The notes beneath the pieces were generated by a model that saw nothing but the letters and a program-made list of their open reading frames with translations, searched no databases and had not been told where the DNA came from. The position numbers and the translations under genes were made by a program. Source: Capronia americana (Eukaryota > Ascomycota > Eurotiomycetes > Chaetothyriales > Herpotrichiellaceae). Taken from it: 64,000 bases of DNA. The DNA is taken from positions 1,428,093-1,492,092 of the forward strand of contig JADWQD010000009.1 of the NCBI GenBank assembly GCA_016110215.1. The letters are read 5' to 3'. The first letter of the stretch is position 1. The number at the start of each line of letters is the position of its first letter. Shown here in pieces: positions 1 through 11,760 of this stretch.

Positions 1-31
1 AACCGACTACATAGTATTCGAGTCATTCAAG

Positions 32-1019
32 ATGGCTTGCATCCGGGCACTGGTACTAGTGGTGTCGCTGCTCTGGCAACAGGTCGCCGCCCAGGACGGA
101 GAGAACAACTTCGTCATCCCCACCGGGCGGACCACGTATGAGGTAACCGCGGGCCAGCCGCTCACGGTCGAGTGGACCAATCCATCGTCCAGCACCGTCA
201 CGATCAAGCTACAGGTTCGTGGAGGGTCAATGAATGCTACTTGTTTGACTGCAGACGATACATAGCTAACGCAGGACTCTAGCAAGAACCCCCCACCACT
301 CCGGACGGCGGGATTATTCTTACCAGTGAGCGCTACCAATAACTTGAGCATGCCGCCGTCGAACTGACCTTGTATTAGCAGGAATTCCAGCATCTACCTT
401 GACCGCGACCTTGACTATTCCTGCTGCCGAGGATCTCAATTCCTCCCTGTACGTCTTAGAGATCATTGACGACATCGATCCAAACAACCACAATTTCTCG
501 CCCAACTTTTCCATCGACCTCGTAACGGGTTCGGCGTCGACCTCAACTTCGGAGACTCTAGTGACGTCGTCCACCCCCATCACGACAAGCACCTACGACG
601 ATAGCGGGCCTGGTACTAAAAGGTCGGAAACCTCCGGAGCCCCCAGCACCGCTGACCAGACAGGCACCTCCGAGAGCAACGGAGACAGGCCGGCCCTCTC
701 CACAGAGTTGATCGTGGTCATTGCGATCAGTGGAGCTGTAGGGGTCTTCGTGGTCGGTGCGGGGTGGTTTTTTATGTTGCGCCGGTATCGCAAAGGAAAG
801 AAGATGTGGGACACGGCACTGAACGCCGTCGAAGAAAGCCATACCAACGGGCTTAGTTTCACAGTCGAACCGGCCCAAGATCGGTTTGGCCGCGACAGGG
901 AAGGTTCAGGCCACGACACCGACCGAACCGACAGGTCAGAGGTACCGGTGTCGTACAGGCTGAGGGGCACGATGACGCCCAGTTCGCATGAGCTGTTGTC
1001 CATGTTGCGTACCGTGTGA
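32..1019 (+). CDS. Single-pass membrane protein with Ser/Thr-rich ectodomain
   Basis: Function is unknown; the layout suggests a cell-wall or surface-sensing type I membrane protein. Three exons are supported by frame continuity: 32-214, 283-325 and 379-1019, giving 288 aa. The N-terminus has a hydrophobic signal peptide (about residues 1-20, cleavage near VAA-QD). It is followed by a short beta-rich ectodomain with a TVEWTNPSSSTVTIKL stretch of the sort seen in Kre9/Knh1-like and related Ser/Thr-rich fungal wall proteins. A Ser/Thr-rich stalk comes next, then one transmembrane helix starting at ELIVVIAISGAVG. A basic RRYRKGKK stop-transfer follows, and a roughly 80-residue cytoplasmic tail. 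The two introns are 68 and 53 nt. The family match is weak and is inferred from layout; the gene structure itself is well supported. Confidence 0.75.
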
Positions 1020-1704
1020 AGCATAGGAGGTGGCAACAGGGAGTGCAGGCACACCCTATACATATATCTCGACCACCAACGTACGTAGCTTGCAAGCACA
1101 GAGCGCATTTCCGTGGTACATAGAATATCCACACTCGCTGTGCCTGGCCCATCTGTCCAATTCAGGGCGAGCTAGGTTAGGGAAGTAGCCACGACAGAGA
1201 ACCAATCTTATCTAGGTCATCACAGCTCCCTCAGCCTGATCTTAAGTCCATGTGTCCACCAGCTTTTGTCCTGAGGAATTGTCCCCTGGGAACCCAAGCG
1301 ACTCAGGAAAGAACTCTCGGAAATTCACCGCGGAATCAACAGTCGGGCGTCCAAATTAAGAAATGGTGCATGGGATGGCGCATGTCACAAAGTCAGGCAG
1401 CATGCCCTCATCATGTCGAAGCAGCTGAGCGACATAACCAGAGGCGGATTTCCCGACAATAACTTTACATCTCAACACGAGTTGCAGGGAAATTTCCCGC
1501 CGAATTTGGCGGTTGCCGCCGCCGCTATGGAGGTGGTTTCCCCCGTTTCTAAGAACGCTACCCTGGTCCTTCCCATCCCCGACTGACTTCCCACTCATGA
1601 AGGCCTTCGGCGGGACCAGAAACAGTCCCTTTAGAAACAACAAGGGAGTCGTCCATCCCTTGGAAGAATGGTGAAGAGGACTATAACGTGATGACTGTGC
1701 TTTG
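1020..1704. other. Intergenic, no gene seen
   Basis: This stretch lies between the 3' end of the membrane-protein gene and the 3' end of the DUF6594 gene on the other strand. Only short, compositionally random open frames are present. I see no RNA gene or repeat. Confidence 0.6.
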
Positions 1705-3071
1705 CTAATGTTGTTGCGTTGTGCTGTTGCCTGCTGCAGAGGGCCAATTCGCTACGAAGGCGACAAGGACCGAAAGATACCTGGGGTATGTACTTAGCAG
1801 ACAGATCGATTGGATGAGCCAGTCATGAGGCAGAGACTCACGCTGCCATGGCCGCAAAGATCTCCGCGTTCCTGCTCTTTGTGCCAACCGCCAACACAAA
1901 GGCGAAGACGAAGGCAAAGATCCCTAAGACGATCAATATAACGGCATGACTCGTCAGGAAATGGAGCGCGAAGATTGGTCCGACCAGCAGCAGGATTGCC
2001 ATGATCGTCAGACACAGGCGCACAACTCGTCTGATGGATGTTGACGAGTAGAAATATACGTTGTCATCCTGAGCCGCCTGCGCTTTGCGACGATAGTCCT
2101 TGCGACGAAGATGAGAAGGTGGCACGTTGAGAAAGATACGTGAATGATTGACTCACTGTGGTGATGAATTTGGATGACCATCGGCGTTCGATGAACTGCT
2201 CAAGAAAGTCTTTGTCCTTCTCGCCCCCTTGGAGGGAGCATAGGTCATCGGCGTCTGAGAGAAAGGCTGCCTCTTCTTCTATTGTAGGCTTGTTCCCGTC
2301 CAACCAGTTGGAGAGGGATTGCACAACAGCAGGCGGTGCGGGTTCCAGCGCCAGCATTGAGGCCTGAGAAGTGATTGCCTGCTCTGTGGGCAAGTAGAAA
2401 GAGGTGAACATGCTTGAACAAGGAAGTGAATTTGACGGTGGCTGGATCCAGACTCACGGTATTCTTTCAACAGAGTCCGAATCTCCCTCATGACCTGAAC
2501 CCGGCTTGCATTCTCGTCATGTCGTCTTGAATGCAAGTTCCACATGTCTTGTGGTCCCCTCTGGACCAATTCCTCCCTGTCAATTTCATCGAGCCGCTCC
2601 GAAAGCGAACAGAGTTCATCTTGCATGTACAGGAGATTGCGGGCTGTGAGCTCATCGAATCGACGGAAAACAAAGAATGACCGGTCGCAAGCGATGAATC
2701 TCGAAAGCAACGGGTAGCCTCGAAGTTCCGACAGCCCCAGACGTCCCGGCGTAGCTGCTGGCGCTCCTGCTGGCGGTGGTGGTGCCGCACGTGGATCTAC
2801 AGGGCGGTGGTGGGCTGGCTGCTTCTCAATCAGACTCGCCCACGATGATGTTGGTGAATGTCACATACGGTTGCATAACTTTTGATCAATCCAGCCCCCG
2901 CCCGGAATTCTTTCTCGGGAGATGCAACAGTGGTCAAGCTGTCTTGGTCAAAGCCAAGAATGGATCTGGCTAAACGGCAAGGCTTGGTAAACGGTTCCAG
3001 TGATCGATCTGCTGAGAGCTGGTACCTTGCTCTTGGTGGTCCGCGTCTAGAAGGGAGCTCTTCTCGTCCAT
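1705..3071 (-). CDS. DUF6594 membrane protein
   Basis: The cellular role of DUF6594 proteins is not known. Five exons on the minus strand read 3071-3026, 2796-2458, 2383-2157, 2068-1842 and 1780-1705, for 304 aa. After a proline-rich N-terminus comes GYPLLSRFIACDRSFFVFRRF, then a helical region (YMQDELCSLSERLDEIDREEL) and an ankyrin-free linker. The C-terminus has three closely spaced hydrophobic helices (VVRLCLTIMAILLLV, HAVILIVLGIFAFVF, YLSVLVAFVANW), which is the usual DUF6594 pattern. The start at 3071 rests on an in-frame ATG joined by a 229-nt first intron whose length is unusual for this window, so the first 15 residues are less certain. The gene is divergent from the MYND gene at 3349, with about 280 bp of shared upstream DNA. 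Confidence 0.8.
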
Positions 3072-3348
3072 CTTGCGCGACACCACCACTCGAGGGGATT
3101 CTTGATTGTTCTCTGACTTCGTCTTTGAGTGTTTGTCGAGGTGTAAATGCTCTCCAGGCCCCCGCCTCGCATCGTCTCAACCCCACTTGCGGCTGAATAC
3201 GAACTCACCTCAACCTCGCGAGAGCATTCACCTGGTCCAGATTGTGTCAGGCTGACCGCTCCTCCACCATTAACTTCCCAAGGCTGTATATTGGGTTCAT
3301 CAACTGAGAACTTTGATTTGGATCCTTTCGCTGTCGCTATCCCCAAAA

Positions 3349-6081
3349 ATGTCTCGGGCAAAGGACCCGGGGCCACCAACCATGCCGTATGAAGATAAAC
3401 AACGGCTGATGGACGAAAACAGCGTGAAAAACAGTGATTATGTCTTTCAGATAGCCGTTTGCAGATTGTTGATTTTGACACAGTAACGGCCATCATGGCC
3501 TTTGACGACGAGGCGATCAATAACTGCAAGCCCCTCCCCAGGCCGCTGACCATGGGGGCAGGGAATGTCAACAAGTATCAGGATCGTAAGCTACCACTCT
3601 ACGAACAGTCAATCTGCAGATCTAATTTCTCCAGACCAGAAGGCCAAATACGTGACCAGGCCACCATCGCAGCGGATCGACTTTACAGGCGCCGGGCACG
3701 CAGAGGACAAACCCGACACACCCTCCGAGCGCTGGCCACGCAGAGAAAGTAGGATAGGCATTCTCGCGAATCTCGACACTAGGCAGTGCTGATACTGTAT
3801 CCAGCCAGCCTCGATTTTGCTCTCTCTCCTGGAGAGATCAACAAACGCGCAGCGTGGTCATGGTATCGGACAGGATTGATATACGAACAGGCTGCCAAGT
3901 TTCATGCTGGGAGGGACGAGAATACAGCGACAGGGAGCCAAACGAGTGTAGCTCAGACGCTGATGAGCCGTGCAGAGAGAGCAAAAGCGCACGCCCTACG
4001 TCTGTTTCCAGATCTTCTCTTACAGGAATCTCTTGATAGGCCATCATGGGCCCAGGAGTTTACTCAAGGTATCATTCCTCTCCCTCGAACTCTTTGCCCC
4101 CACAATGCTGATTCTCACGAAAAGCTGACGTTGAATACTATATGGAAATGTACACGAACTTTTTGCGCGAACAATCGTCGTTGGTGGCACAGAAATACCG
4201 GCAAGCCGCTTTCAATTACATCATTTGGGCGATGCTACAATACTTGGAGGACAAACAGGAGCCACACGGTAAGCTCTGCGGTCGTTTCTACTCACTCCCT
4301 CGAGTTGAACGGGATTTTGATCGTCGCACAAGCTTACGGCCCGCACGTGTCGCTGGAGGATCGCCTTCGGGAAGATCTGGGAATGGAGGGTGGACTGGCA
4401 AAGGTGTGGGCTAAAGCTGCAGAATGGAGTTTCACTAAGCGCAAACCGCGCTTGCCAAAAGGGCTTGAGAAATATGCAGTGAACCTCGTCTCTCACCGAG
4501 ACCTCAGGGATGACTTCAGGGAGTGGTGGACGCGAGCGGCCTACGCAATGGGGCATGCGAAATGGCTGGAACAAGAAGTGAACGCCCTGTCTTGTAAGCA
4601 TCAAGCCCGCTCAGCTAACCTACTGGATAAACTGATGGCCGTGTCCAAGCGTCATCTACAGATTGGCGACTTCTACCTCCTCCCCATGTCGGCCACTATG
4701 AAAATGATTGTGTGGTTCGGTCAGAATGTTGGACTTTGGCATCCATGGATGTCTCGCTTCCGGGGCATCTCGATGATAGACTGTTGAATTTTTACAATAG
4801 CATGCACATGAGCCTACGTCTATCCGATTCTTTCCTTTACGGCCACCCGCTGTACTCGTTTGTCTACGGCCCCCCGGTACGCATGGTAGCGAAGAGGAGG
4901 GGACAGAAAATTGATTACTGACCACACTCCAGGATGCCGTATTTCACCAAGCAGCCGAGTCTGGGTGGGCCACCGACTTGGTGGGTTTACTTGGCGACCT
5001 GACCGGCTCGGCGGCTGCTTCATACGAGCGATATTGCCGCAAAGGCCTTGTAGACCATCTGCCGCCGTCGGCTACAGAATTCGAGAGATCCCTCGCCGTG
5101 TGTGCCGACGATGCTGTCCTGCAGCTTCAACACGACATTGAAATCTCCCAGGCGCTCAAAACCCTGTCGTTCAAGCTAGACATCCAAGGACTCACGGAAA
5201 AGTTGAGAAAAATCACAAGACAGAGAGGTGTCATGACGGTGGCCGAAGCCCGAGATTCGCAGTTCGCCCAACAGATCCAATCCGCGGTATCTGAGTGCTT
5301 GGGGTCATTGAATATCAGGTTTCCTGCCAGCTCGGAGCAGTACGCCGTTCTTGTCCACATCGAAAGGGCTATTGCCAAAGAGATCACTCCTTATCTGCGC
5401 CTCCAGATCCGTGGGAGGGAAGGAAGCTGGCCCGTGGCGTATCTATTCGGGGGGGAAAGTCACCCAGAGCCCGACTCGAAACCCTTGAACATCTGGATGC
5501 AGCACTGCCACCTCGCAAAGCAGCATTCGCGGCTCGATGCTATCCGGAGCAGACTCAAAGCCGGACAGGGACTGACGACCGAGCTCTTGGACGTGGCAAG
5601 GATCTACGACGAGTATCTCGGCGAGGCCGCAGCCGATGAAAACCTCCCAGTCATCGCCTGTGGCAGGTTGGAATCACGAACCCGAGAGCTCTCGCCGCAA
5701 GCCTTTGCCCAGAAGCACGGATTATCCTCCACTGGCAGCCAGTATGAGAACTTCCCATACAACGACGCGACTGAATCCGCCCGAGGGCACCAGCACCTGG
5801 GTCGGACCGCAGAGTCCGTAGCCTCGCTGTTCCACCAGATCTATAGCGAGATCTGGCAGGACGTGGGGAAGTACGGGCTGCCGAGGCCGGCGGCGGTAAC
5901 ACGGTACGAAAGGTGGCCGGCATCTCCGCCAGAATCGCTGCCCAAGAGGTGCGACCACTGCCGGAAGGCCGCGGATGTTCTGAAGGTTTGCTCGCGGTGT
6001 AAAGGCGTCAGGTACTGCGATTCGACCTGCCAGAAGAAGGGGTGGAAGGAGCACAAGAGCTCGTGTGTCAAGACGTACTGA
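3349..6081 (+). CDS. MYND-type zinc finger protein
   Basis: Proposed exons are 3349-3423, 3465-3585, 3635-3748, 3787-4068, 4125-4268, 4333-4593, 4662-4876 and 4933-6081, about 786 aa. The clear element is the C-terminal MYND finger with Cys/His ligands in CDHCRKAADVLKVCSRC, then YCDSTCQKKGWKEHKSSC, ending seven residues before the stop region. MYND fingers bind proline-rich partner peptides; the rest of the protein is helical and not recognised. Exons 4-8 are well supported by frame continuity and branch sites. The first part is weaker: introns 1 and 3 would be only 41 and 38 nt, shorter than any other in the window. The true start could therefore differ, or the 5' end could be decaying. The gene converges on the RING-protein gene at 6482. 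Confidence 0.7.
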
Positions 6082-6481
6082 GTCGGGGAAGCTATCCTAT
6101 GTCCACCGCCCGATGTCCAAGTGGTGGTGGTGGCGGCGACGTCGACCAAATGTTTCGCCACAAGACAAGACTGTCTTTACATTTTCAGGAGCTCCTCGTT
6201 AATTACTACCGATAAAATTGTATAGGAAGGTCACCTCTACCTCTGTTCAATGGCGGCAGCGAGTGTGTCCACCTGTTTGCACCTGTTCCGCCCGGTGTTG
6301 AGGCCATTCTTGTGACTTGCTTTTGTTCGCCTCGGCTCGTAATAAATTAGCAACTTAGATCCTCTGGAACCTCCACGACTTACCTCTCTCTCAAAATGTC
6401 GCACGTCCCTTGGGTTACACACTCACCTTCCTCTCGAAGTGTCGCAGGCCCCGTGATTTACAGCACACTCACCTTTGCGTT
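6082..6481. other. Convergent 3' intergenic region
   Basis: Two genes end towards each other here (MYND gene on plus, RING gene on minus). I see no gene or RNA; presumably it holds the two 3' untranslated regions. Confidence 0.5.
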
Positions 6482-7990
6482 TCATAGACATTGCAGCTCT
6501 CGTACTTTCTGCTCCATGAGCGTTCCCAAGAAGTCCAGGTCAAACTGCTTTCGGCACATTGGGCAGGGCATGCCTTGGTCCAGTTTCTCAAACGACCACT
6601 CGAGAAGACAGTCGACATGGAAGCCCTTGTTGCAGCAGGTGAACGATACGGCCGGAGGAGGGGTCAGCTCGCCTTCCTCTGGTAGATCTTCAAAGCAGAC
6701 GGGACATCTATGCTCACTTTCATCATACGATCGCGAGACCGGTGCGGGTTCCTGGCTGGAGGGGATGAAGACCCCGCGAAGCCGGGCCGTCTTGCAATTG
6801 GCGAACATCCATCTCAGAAAGTCTCGATATCTGCTCCGTTCGTATCTGCTGGCATAGGCCTTGAACTTGTCTCCACTGGCAAGGAGCAGGGTCTCTTGGG
6901 TGACGAGGTACGTTTCTGCCAGGAACACTCTCTCCTTTATGATGCCGAAGATTCTCTCTACGTTGGCCAGCCCTTCAGCGAGGGTGTGCAAGTCATCGTC
7001 CATCGAAATGTCGTCCGGGTCAGGCAGGAGCACGAGATCGAGATCATCGGCATTCTCGTGAAGCAGGCGCTGCGCACCCACTCGAAGAGGATCGTCTGGT
7101 GCTCCCATATCCACAATCATATGTGACAGCTGATCGTGAATGTCACAGAACGCGGAGTGAATGCGCGACAAGTCAGTCGCCAAGTCATGGATCTCACGGA
7201 GTGCGGCAGAACCTTCGATGTCCGAGTTGTGTAAAGGAGTGACGGGTCGGGTCGGATCGCGGACGATGATTGTCGTCGGATCGAACCAAGGGAACATGCT
7301 CGAGCGTTCAACAACGACGTCCTCGAGGCCTTCCATAGGAATCGGTTCATACTCGGCAGGAGACATGAGGTCGATGGGTTCCGGCAGACTTTCGTAGAAG
7401 AAATCCACCAGGTCAACGGGAAGTCGATGGAGTCGGAGATACTGCTCGAAAACCTGACCTAAGTCTCCTTGCTCCTCGATTGTCAGGTCTTCTGGTATAT
7501 AATGAAGCGTAAACAGCTCGACTGCGATCTGCCGTTGGGTCTCGGGACGTGGAGGCAGCATACCTGACACGAAGGATTCTATAAGACCTTGGAGGTTATC
7601 GGTATACTCGTGCGAAGAGAAATGCAGTTCGAGATCCCTTTGCACGATACGCTCTTCGGGATAATCCTCGTCCGCAGGTGGCCCCAATGTTAGTGGGCTA
7701 ACATTGGAGTCGACTGATTCTGGTAGTGGGAATAACATCGGATCTGCTTGCCTTGACGGGAACATCAGGGGACCATAGGGATATTCCCTCTGCTCCCAGG
7801 TGACTTCCTGTATTGGGCTACCATAGGAGTCGACAGATGCTGGTCGCTCAGGTATTGACAATACCGTCGAATCTGCTTGCCTTGTCGGGAAGGTCCAGGA
7901 GCCGAAGAGATCGTCCATATTTCCCCAGGTTTCTTCCTGGCTCGTTGCCCGGGGCGAATCTGACTCGGTATGGTGTGAAGGAGAAGCCAT
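6482..7990 (-). CDS. RING finger protein, probable E3 ubiquitin ligase
   Basis: An intronless 502-aa reading frame. A C-terminal RING domain (about residues 425-485) has the ligand pattern CPVCFEDL, then CCNKGFHVDCLLEW, then CPMCRKQF. RING domains usually recruit E2 enzymes and transfer ubiquitin, so E3 activity is inferred. The N-terminal 95 residues contain two diverged copies of a roughly 40-residue unit, recognisable by W-containing starts followed by FPTRQAD/FPSRQAD and PE..SVDS..SP. The middle is acidic (several DD and EE runs) and has no domain I recognise. No transmembrane segment or signal peptide is visible. The first ATG of the frame, at 7990, is used as the start. Confidence 0.85.
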   Translation of the reverse strand: MASPSHHTESDSPRATSQEETWGNMDDLFGSWTFPTRQADSTVLSIPERPASVDSYGSPIQEVTWEQREYPYGPLMFPSRQADPMLFPLPESVDSNVSPLTLGPPADEDYPEERIVQRDLELHFSSHEYTDNLQGLIESFVSGMLPPRPETQRQIAVELFTLHYIPEDLTIEEQGDLGQVFEQYLRLHRLPVDLVDFFYESLPEPIDLMSPAEYEPIPMEGLEDVVVERSSMFPWFDPTTIIVRDPTRPVTPLHNSDIEGSAALREIHDLATDLSRIHSAFCDIHDQLSHMIVDMGAPDDPLRVGAQRLLHENADDLDLVLLPDPDDISMDDDLHTLAEGLANVERIFGIIKERVFLAETYLVTQETLLLASGDKFKAYASRYERSRYRDFLRWMFANCKTARLRGVFIPSSQEPAPVSRSYDESEHRCPVCFEDLPEEGELTPPPAVSFTCCNKGFHVDCLLEWSFEKLDQGMPCPMCRKQFDLDFLGTLMEQKVRELQCL

Positions 7991-9434
7991 GTCGTAATGA
8001 GATAAAGCCTCGTTTTGGAAGCGGGGTTGGTGCTTGGGTGTTCAACTGATGTGATCTGTCCGAGAAGGTTACGGGGCTTTTCCAGTTGTTGTTGTGAGTC
8101 GAGTCTGTGGAAACTGCAACTGCGTGGAAGCCTTTAAACTGTCTGGACTTGACCGCAAAGTGGTGAACAAGGAGATTCGACACAATGATCGAGTGTCCAT
8201 TGATGCTTGAAAGGAGCCTTTTCACAAACCTTACCGACTGCCACTGGAACAGTAGTGGCACGTAACAAAGCGCTGCTCAATGCTGAACAAAGCCAATAAT
8301 GGCCTCGACGGTCAAGGACATTGTTACTCCGTTTGTTGTGAATATCGCATAAGGCGAACAATGGGCCTTACACAAAGCGTAGCGTCCTCACAGAGAATCC
8401 AAAGTGAGCGTGGCTCTCGATGGCCGGCTGCAGCAAGCACGACCTTGTACCTGTGCTGACAACTCCTCTCGAAACGACATGACGTGCTTTTCGAGGCGCA
8501 ATTCTTGAGGCCAGGTGTTGGCTCCTTTGTATATATATTGAAATCGCTTAAGAGGCTGCCGCGAAAAGGGGACGCATCGAGATCCGTTTGGCTGAGCCTT
8601 GCACCAGAGGAACAGGCAGTGCTGTCAGCATCATGGTTCTGATTAGAGCTGTTACCGATCGGAGGCCGGAAGTCTCAATTTGTCGTATATCAGCAAGCTC
8701 CAGCTGGTCTGGCTCACAGTTGGAGATCCAATGGAGGCAATGGCAACAAGCCATGGCTGTTGTTCAGAGATTGATGGCGCCGCAGAACGATGTTACGAAC
8801 GGTTGCCCAGGCCCGCGGTCTGCGTGGGCGCGAGTCAGCCCATAATGCCTTGTCAAAACTGGACGGAAGGAACGAATTGATGAAGTTTGGACCTCGACCT
8901 GTTGAAGATGGACGTCGTGTCCACCACTGCATACGTGACTGGCACTGGGCCCACGTATGTCCATAGCTGCCCTCCACAACCTGCCTGTAGCTCTCAAAAT
9001 TCCAAGCATCTTGTTACCTCTTACACTGACACGAACATGTGAAGGAGAGAACACTTCAAAGGAGTGGGAGCGGTCACGGACGTTCAAACTCTCGGGCAGA
9101 TGAAAGATAATCTGAGACCGCTTGGTTTGCGAATCCTCTCTGTTTGACCAGAGAAACAATTAGACGCGAAAAGAAAACCCCAGGCAGAGATTGCGAAGGA
9201 ATCAGTCTATCAAGTGTTAACAACCGTGTTCAAAGTCTTGACAGATGCATTCGCATCCCTGGCGAGCCGAGGCGGTGCGCCTCGTGCAGCGTCGGCCACT
9301 CGGACTGTGGATGGCACATCTGGTTCAAATAACTTGACAGAGAGAGTACAAGGGACGGCATGGTCAGTTGCGTTGTATTTACAGTGGGTTCTGGAGCGGT
9401 CCAGGTCCTCTTTTGGCCCGTCCACAGCTCCAAC
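7991..9434. other. Intergenic, no gene seen
   Basis: About 1.4 kb between the RING gene's upstream side and the 3' end of the complex I gene. Open frames here are short, overlap on opposite strands and look random. A TATATATA run lies near 8530. Nothing else is supported. Confidence 0.5.
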
Positions 9435-10386
9435 TCACTTCTTCTCCTCCTTCTTCTCCTCTGGCTTGGGCGTGGGCAATCTGAATTCGGGCGGTTTCCG
9501 GTCCGAGCCAACTCCGACTTGTTCCCAAGCACTCGTGCCGCCTTCAAAGTTTCGGAATGCTTGAGTCATCTCAAGAGGTTCAACCACAATGCGCTTCTTT
9601 TCCTCGTCGTATCGAATCTCGGTGTATCCTGTCAACGGGAAGTCTTTGCGTAATGGGTGTCCGTCGAAGCCATAGTCCGTCATGATCCGACGCAGATCAG
9701 GGTGGCCTGTGAAAAAGACACCATACAAATCGTAGACCTCCCTCTCATACCAGTTGGCTCCATCGTAGAGCGAAGTGATTGAAGGCACCGGGCTTGTCTC
9801 ATCTGCATATGTCTTGACTCTTATTCTTGAGTTGTGTCGCACACTAAGCAGGTTGTAGACGACCTCGAATCGGTAGTTTTTGGTGGGGAAATCGACACCG
9901 GTAATGCTCGCTACCATGGTGTATTCGGCCGCGGTGTGGTATTTGAGGAAGCTGAACACGGGGATGACGCCGGAAGGGCAAATGTAAATGCATAATTCGT
10001 CTTTCCACACCGAGAATTGTTGGATGTATTTGGGTAGGCAGGACATGAGGTACTGGCCGTATTGATGCAGAGGGAGGGCCTTGTCCGCGTATTTGTCGGC
10101 GTCGTTGACGATCGGGGCTGAAAGCTTGCCCATGGCTTGAGCGGGTCAGTCTCTTCATCTCCCGTTACTAGCTGAGGTACTCACGAGGCCGAGGCGCCTT
10201 CCGTAGCTCTGAGAGGAGATCGGGACCAGCTGTTCTTTCGTCTGGTGTCTTGCTCTCAGGCGTCTTGACTTGAGATTGCCTCCTGGACTGGCTGAAAGTC
10301 GCACGTTGGGCATAGTTGGAAGACTGCGAAGCTGTACCCAGCGGCCTCTTGCTGGCCAGCCGCAACACCGTTTTCGCGGACGCCAT
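9435..10386 (-). CDS. nuo30.4: NADH:ubiquinone oxidoreductase 30-kDa subunit (NDUFS3), mitochondrial
   Basis: This is a core peripheral-arm subunit of respiratory complex I, the homologue of bacterial NuoC and human NDUFS3. It helps bind the iron-sulfur and quinone module on the matrix side. Two exons, 10386-10185 and 10135-9435, are separated by a 49-nt intron and give 300 aa, a normal length for the family. The N-terminus (MASAKTVLRLASKRPLG) is basic and serine-rich, as expected for a mitochondrial presequence. The family signature is clear: YEREVYDLYGVFFTGHPDL followed by RIMTDYGFDGHPLRKDFPLTG. The C-terminus ends in a Lys/Glu-rich PEEKKEEKK tail typical of fungal members. An ATG further upstream in the same frame (10488) exists, but MASAK starts the presequence better. 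Confidence 0.97.
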
Positions 10387-11681
10387 TGTGGAACAAGAAG
10401 TGGCAGTCAGTCTCGAATGCGACTTCAATCGGGGGACTGGAAAGTCGTCGTTCAAACCAAAGGTCCATGACGGAGCTCTTCCCGCCAAGATAGCCTAGCC
10501 TAACTGGGACAAGTGTTGTTGAACGGTCACGTGACAGCACCGCGGCCAACCAGGTCGCAGGTAATTGGGAACAGTGCCTCCTCACTGTCCGGCCACTTTC
10601 TCGTGTTCAGACAACGGGATATCACACTCGTGGTTGTGGTGTCCAAAACACCCTCTGACGCAGATACAGAAGGGTGTCTCAAGTCGAATGATCAAGTCGT
10701 CGAAATGAGATGGCTTTGGAAATTGCGATGGTTTGAGCCAACCCACGGACAGAGAGAATGGGAAATGAGCGATCTGCCTTGACTACAGGTAGGCGAGCAG
10801 GCAAAGGGAGAAGGTGTATTTTCGCATACCGTTACATAGGTTCTCGCGCTCGGTCGACGACCTACAGATACGTGCTGGCATTCTATCAACAAGGCCGAAA
10901 ACCTCACCGGTCTGTTCAAACCATGCCTAACGAAATTCATCCATCAAGCAGTACATCCACAATCAACCACAATCTTCTCTATGAGCGATAAGCAGGAAAT
11001 CGTGTCACGGGGCGGCCAGAGAATGATTGAGGAACCTTGCCTTTCTCTGTCTCAACGCAGAGTGTCAAAGAAGAACACTCGCGTAGCGCTGCACTTCAAG
11101 GCTCTCCAAGGAGGACGAAGCAAGATCCAAGCTCAGACAAAGCTACCTAGCATATCGAGAGCTCCCGCATCGAGTCCATTGTCAATTGCATCTGGTACAT
11201 CAGTGTGACAATTTGAGGGGTTCAATTTCCCGGGTATCTTGGGTGAAGGATGGATTCAGACGAGAAATGGGCTATGCAGAACAGCTTTCAGCAGTCTCTT
11301 TAACGGCTACCGTGTCGCGGATGTGTGCCGACTTTGTTTTGATAACCCAGCTCAATTATGTCGGCTGGCGACTTCTTGTTCGCCGGGCTCTTTGTTACTA
11401 GGTTTGCCTTCTTTCCATTCATGTTTGACCGCCAGGTTGATGCTTTCATGTGCATGCTCAGCAAACAGACAAGCAGCAAGCACAGGGTCAACATGGATCA
11501 AACAGAACAGGAGAGAGAAAGGATACGCGGCGATACTAGACATCAAAAAAGTACAAGAACCAAGATGTGGTGCAACTCTTTACCTTGTTAGAATTCTTCA
11601 TCGAACACCAACCCGTCAAGATTCTCAAGACATTCTTGTTTTTAGGAACAGAACCACACGAGAATAGGCCCGTCGGTAGTC
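10387..11681. other. Intergenic, no gene seen
   Basis: Separates the divergent complex I gene and the zinc-ribbon-like gene. Only short open frames without protein-like composition are present; no repeat or RNA gene was found. Confidence 0.5.
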
Positions 11682-11760
11682 ATGGCCGAAGAATCCCTAC
11701 CAGCTCCAGCAGCCATGGCTGAAGAATCCCTACCAGCTCCAGCAGCCATGGCCGAGGAAC
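11682..11760 (+). repeat. 33-bp tandem coding repeat
   Basis: Two near-identical 33-bp units and a truncated third, each starting ATGGCYGARGAA and coding for MAEESLPAPAA. The units differ by a few synonymous changes. Because each begins with an in-frame ATG, three alternative start codons are available. Confidence 0.85.
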
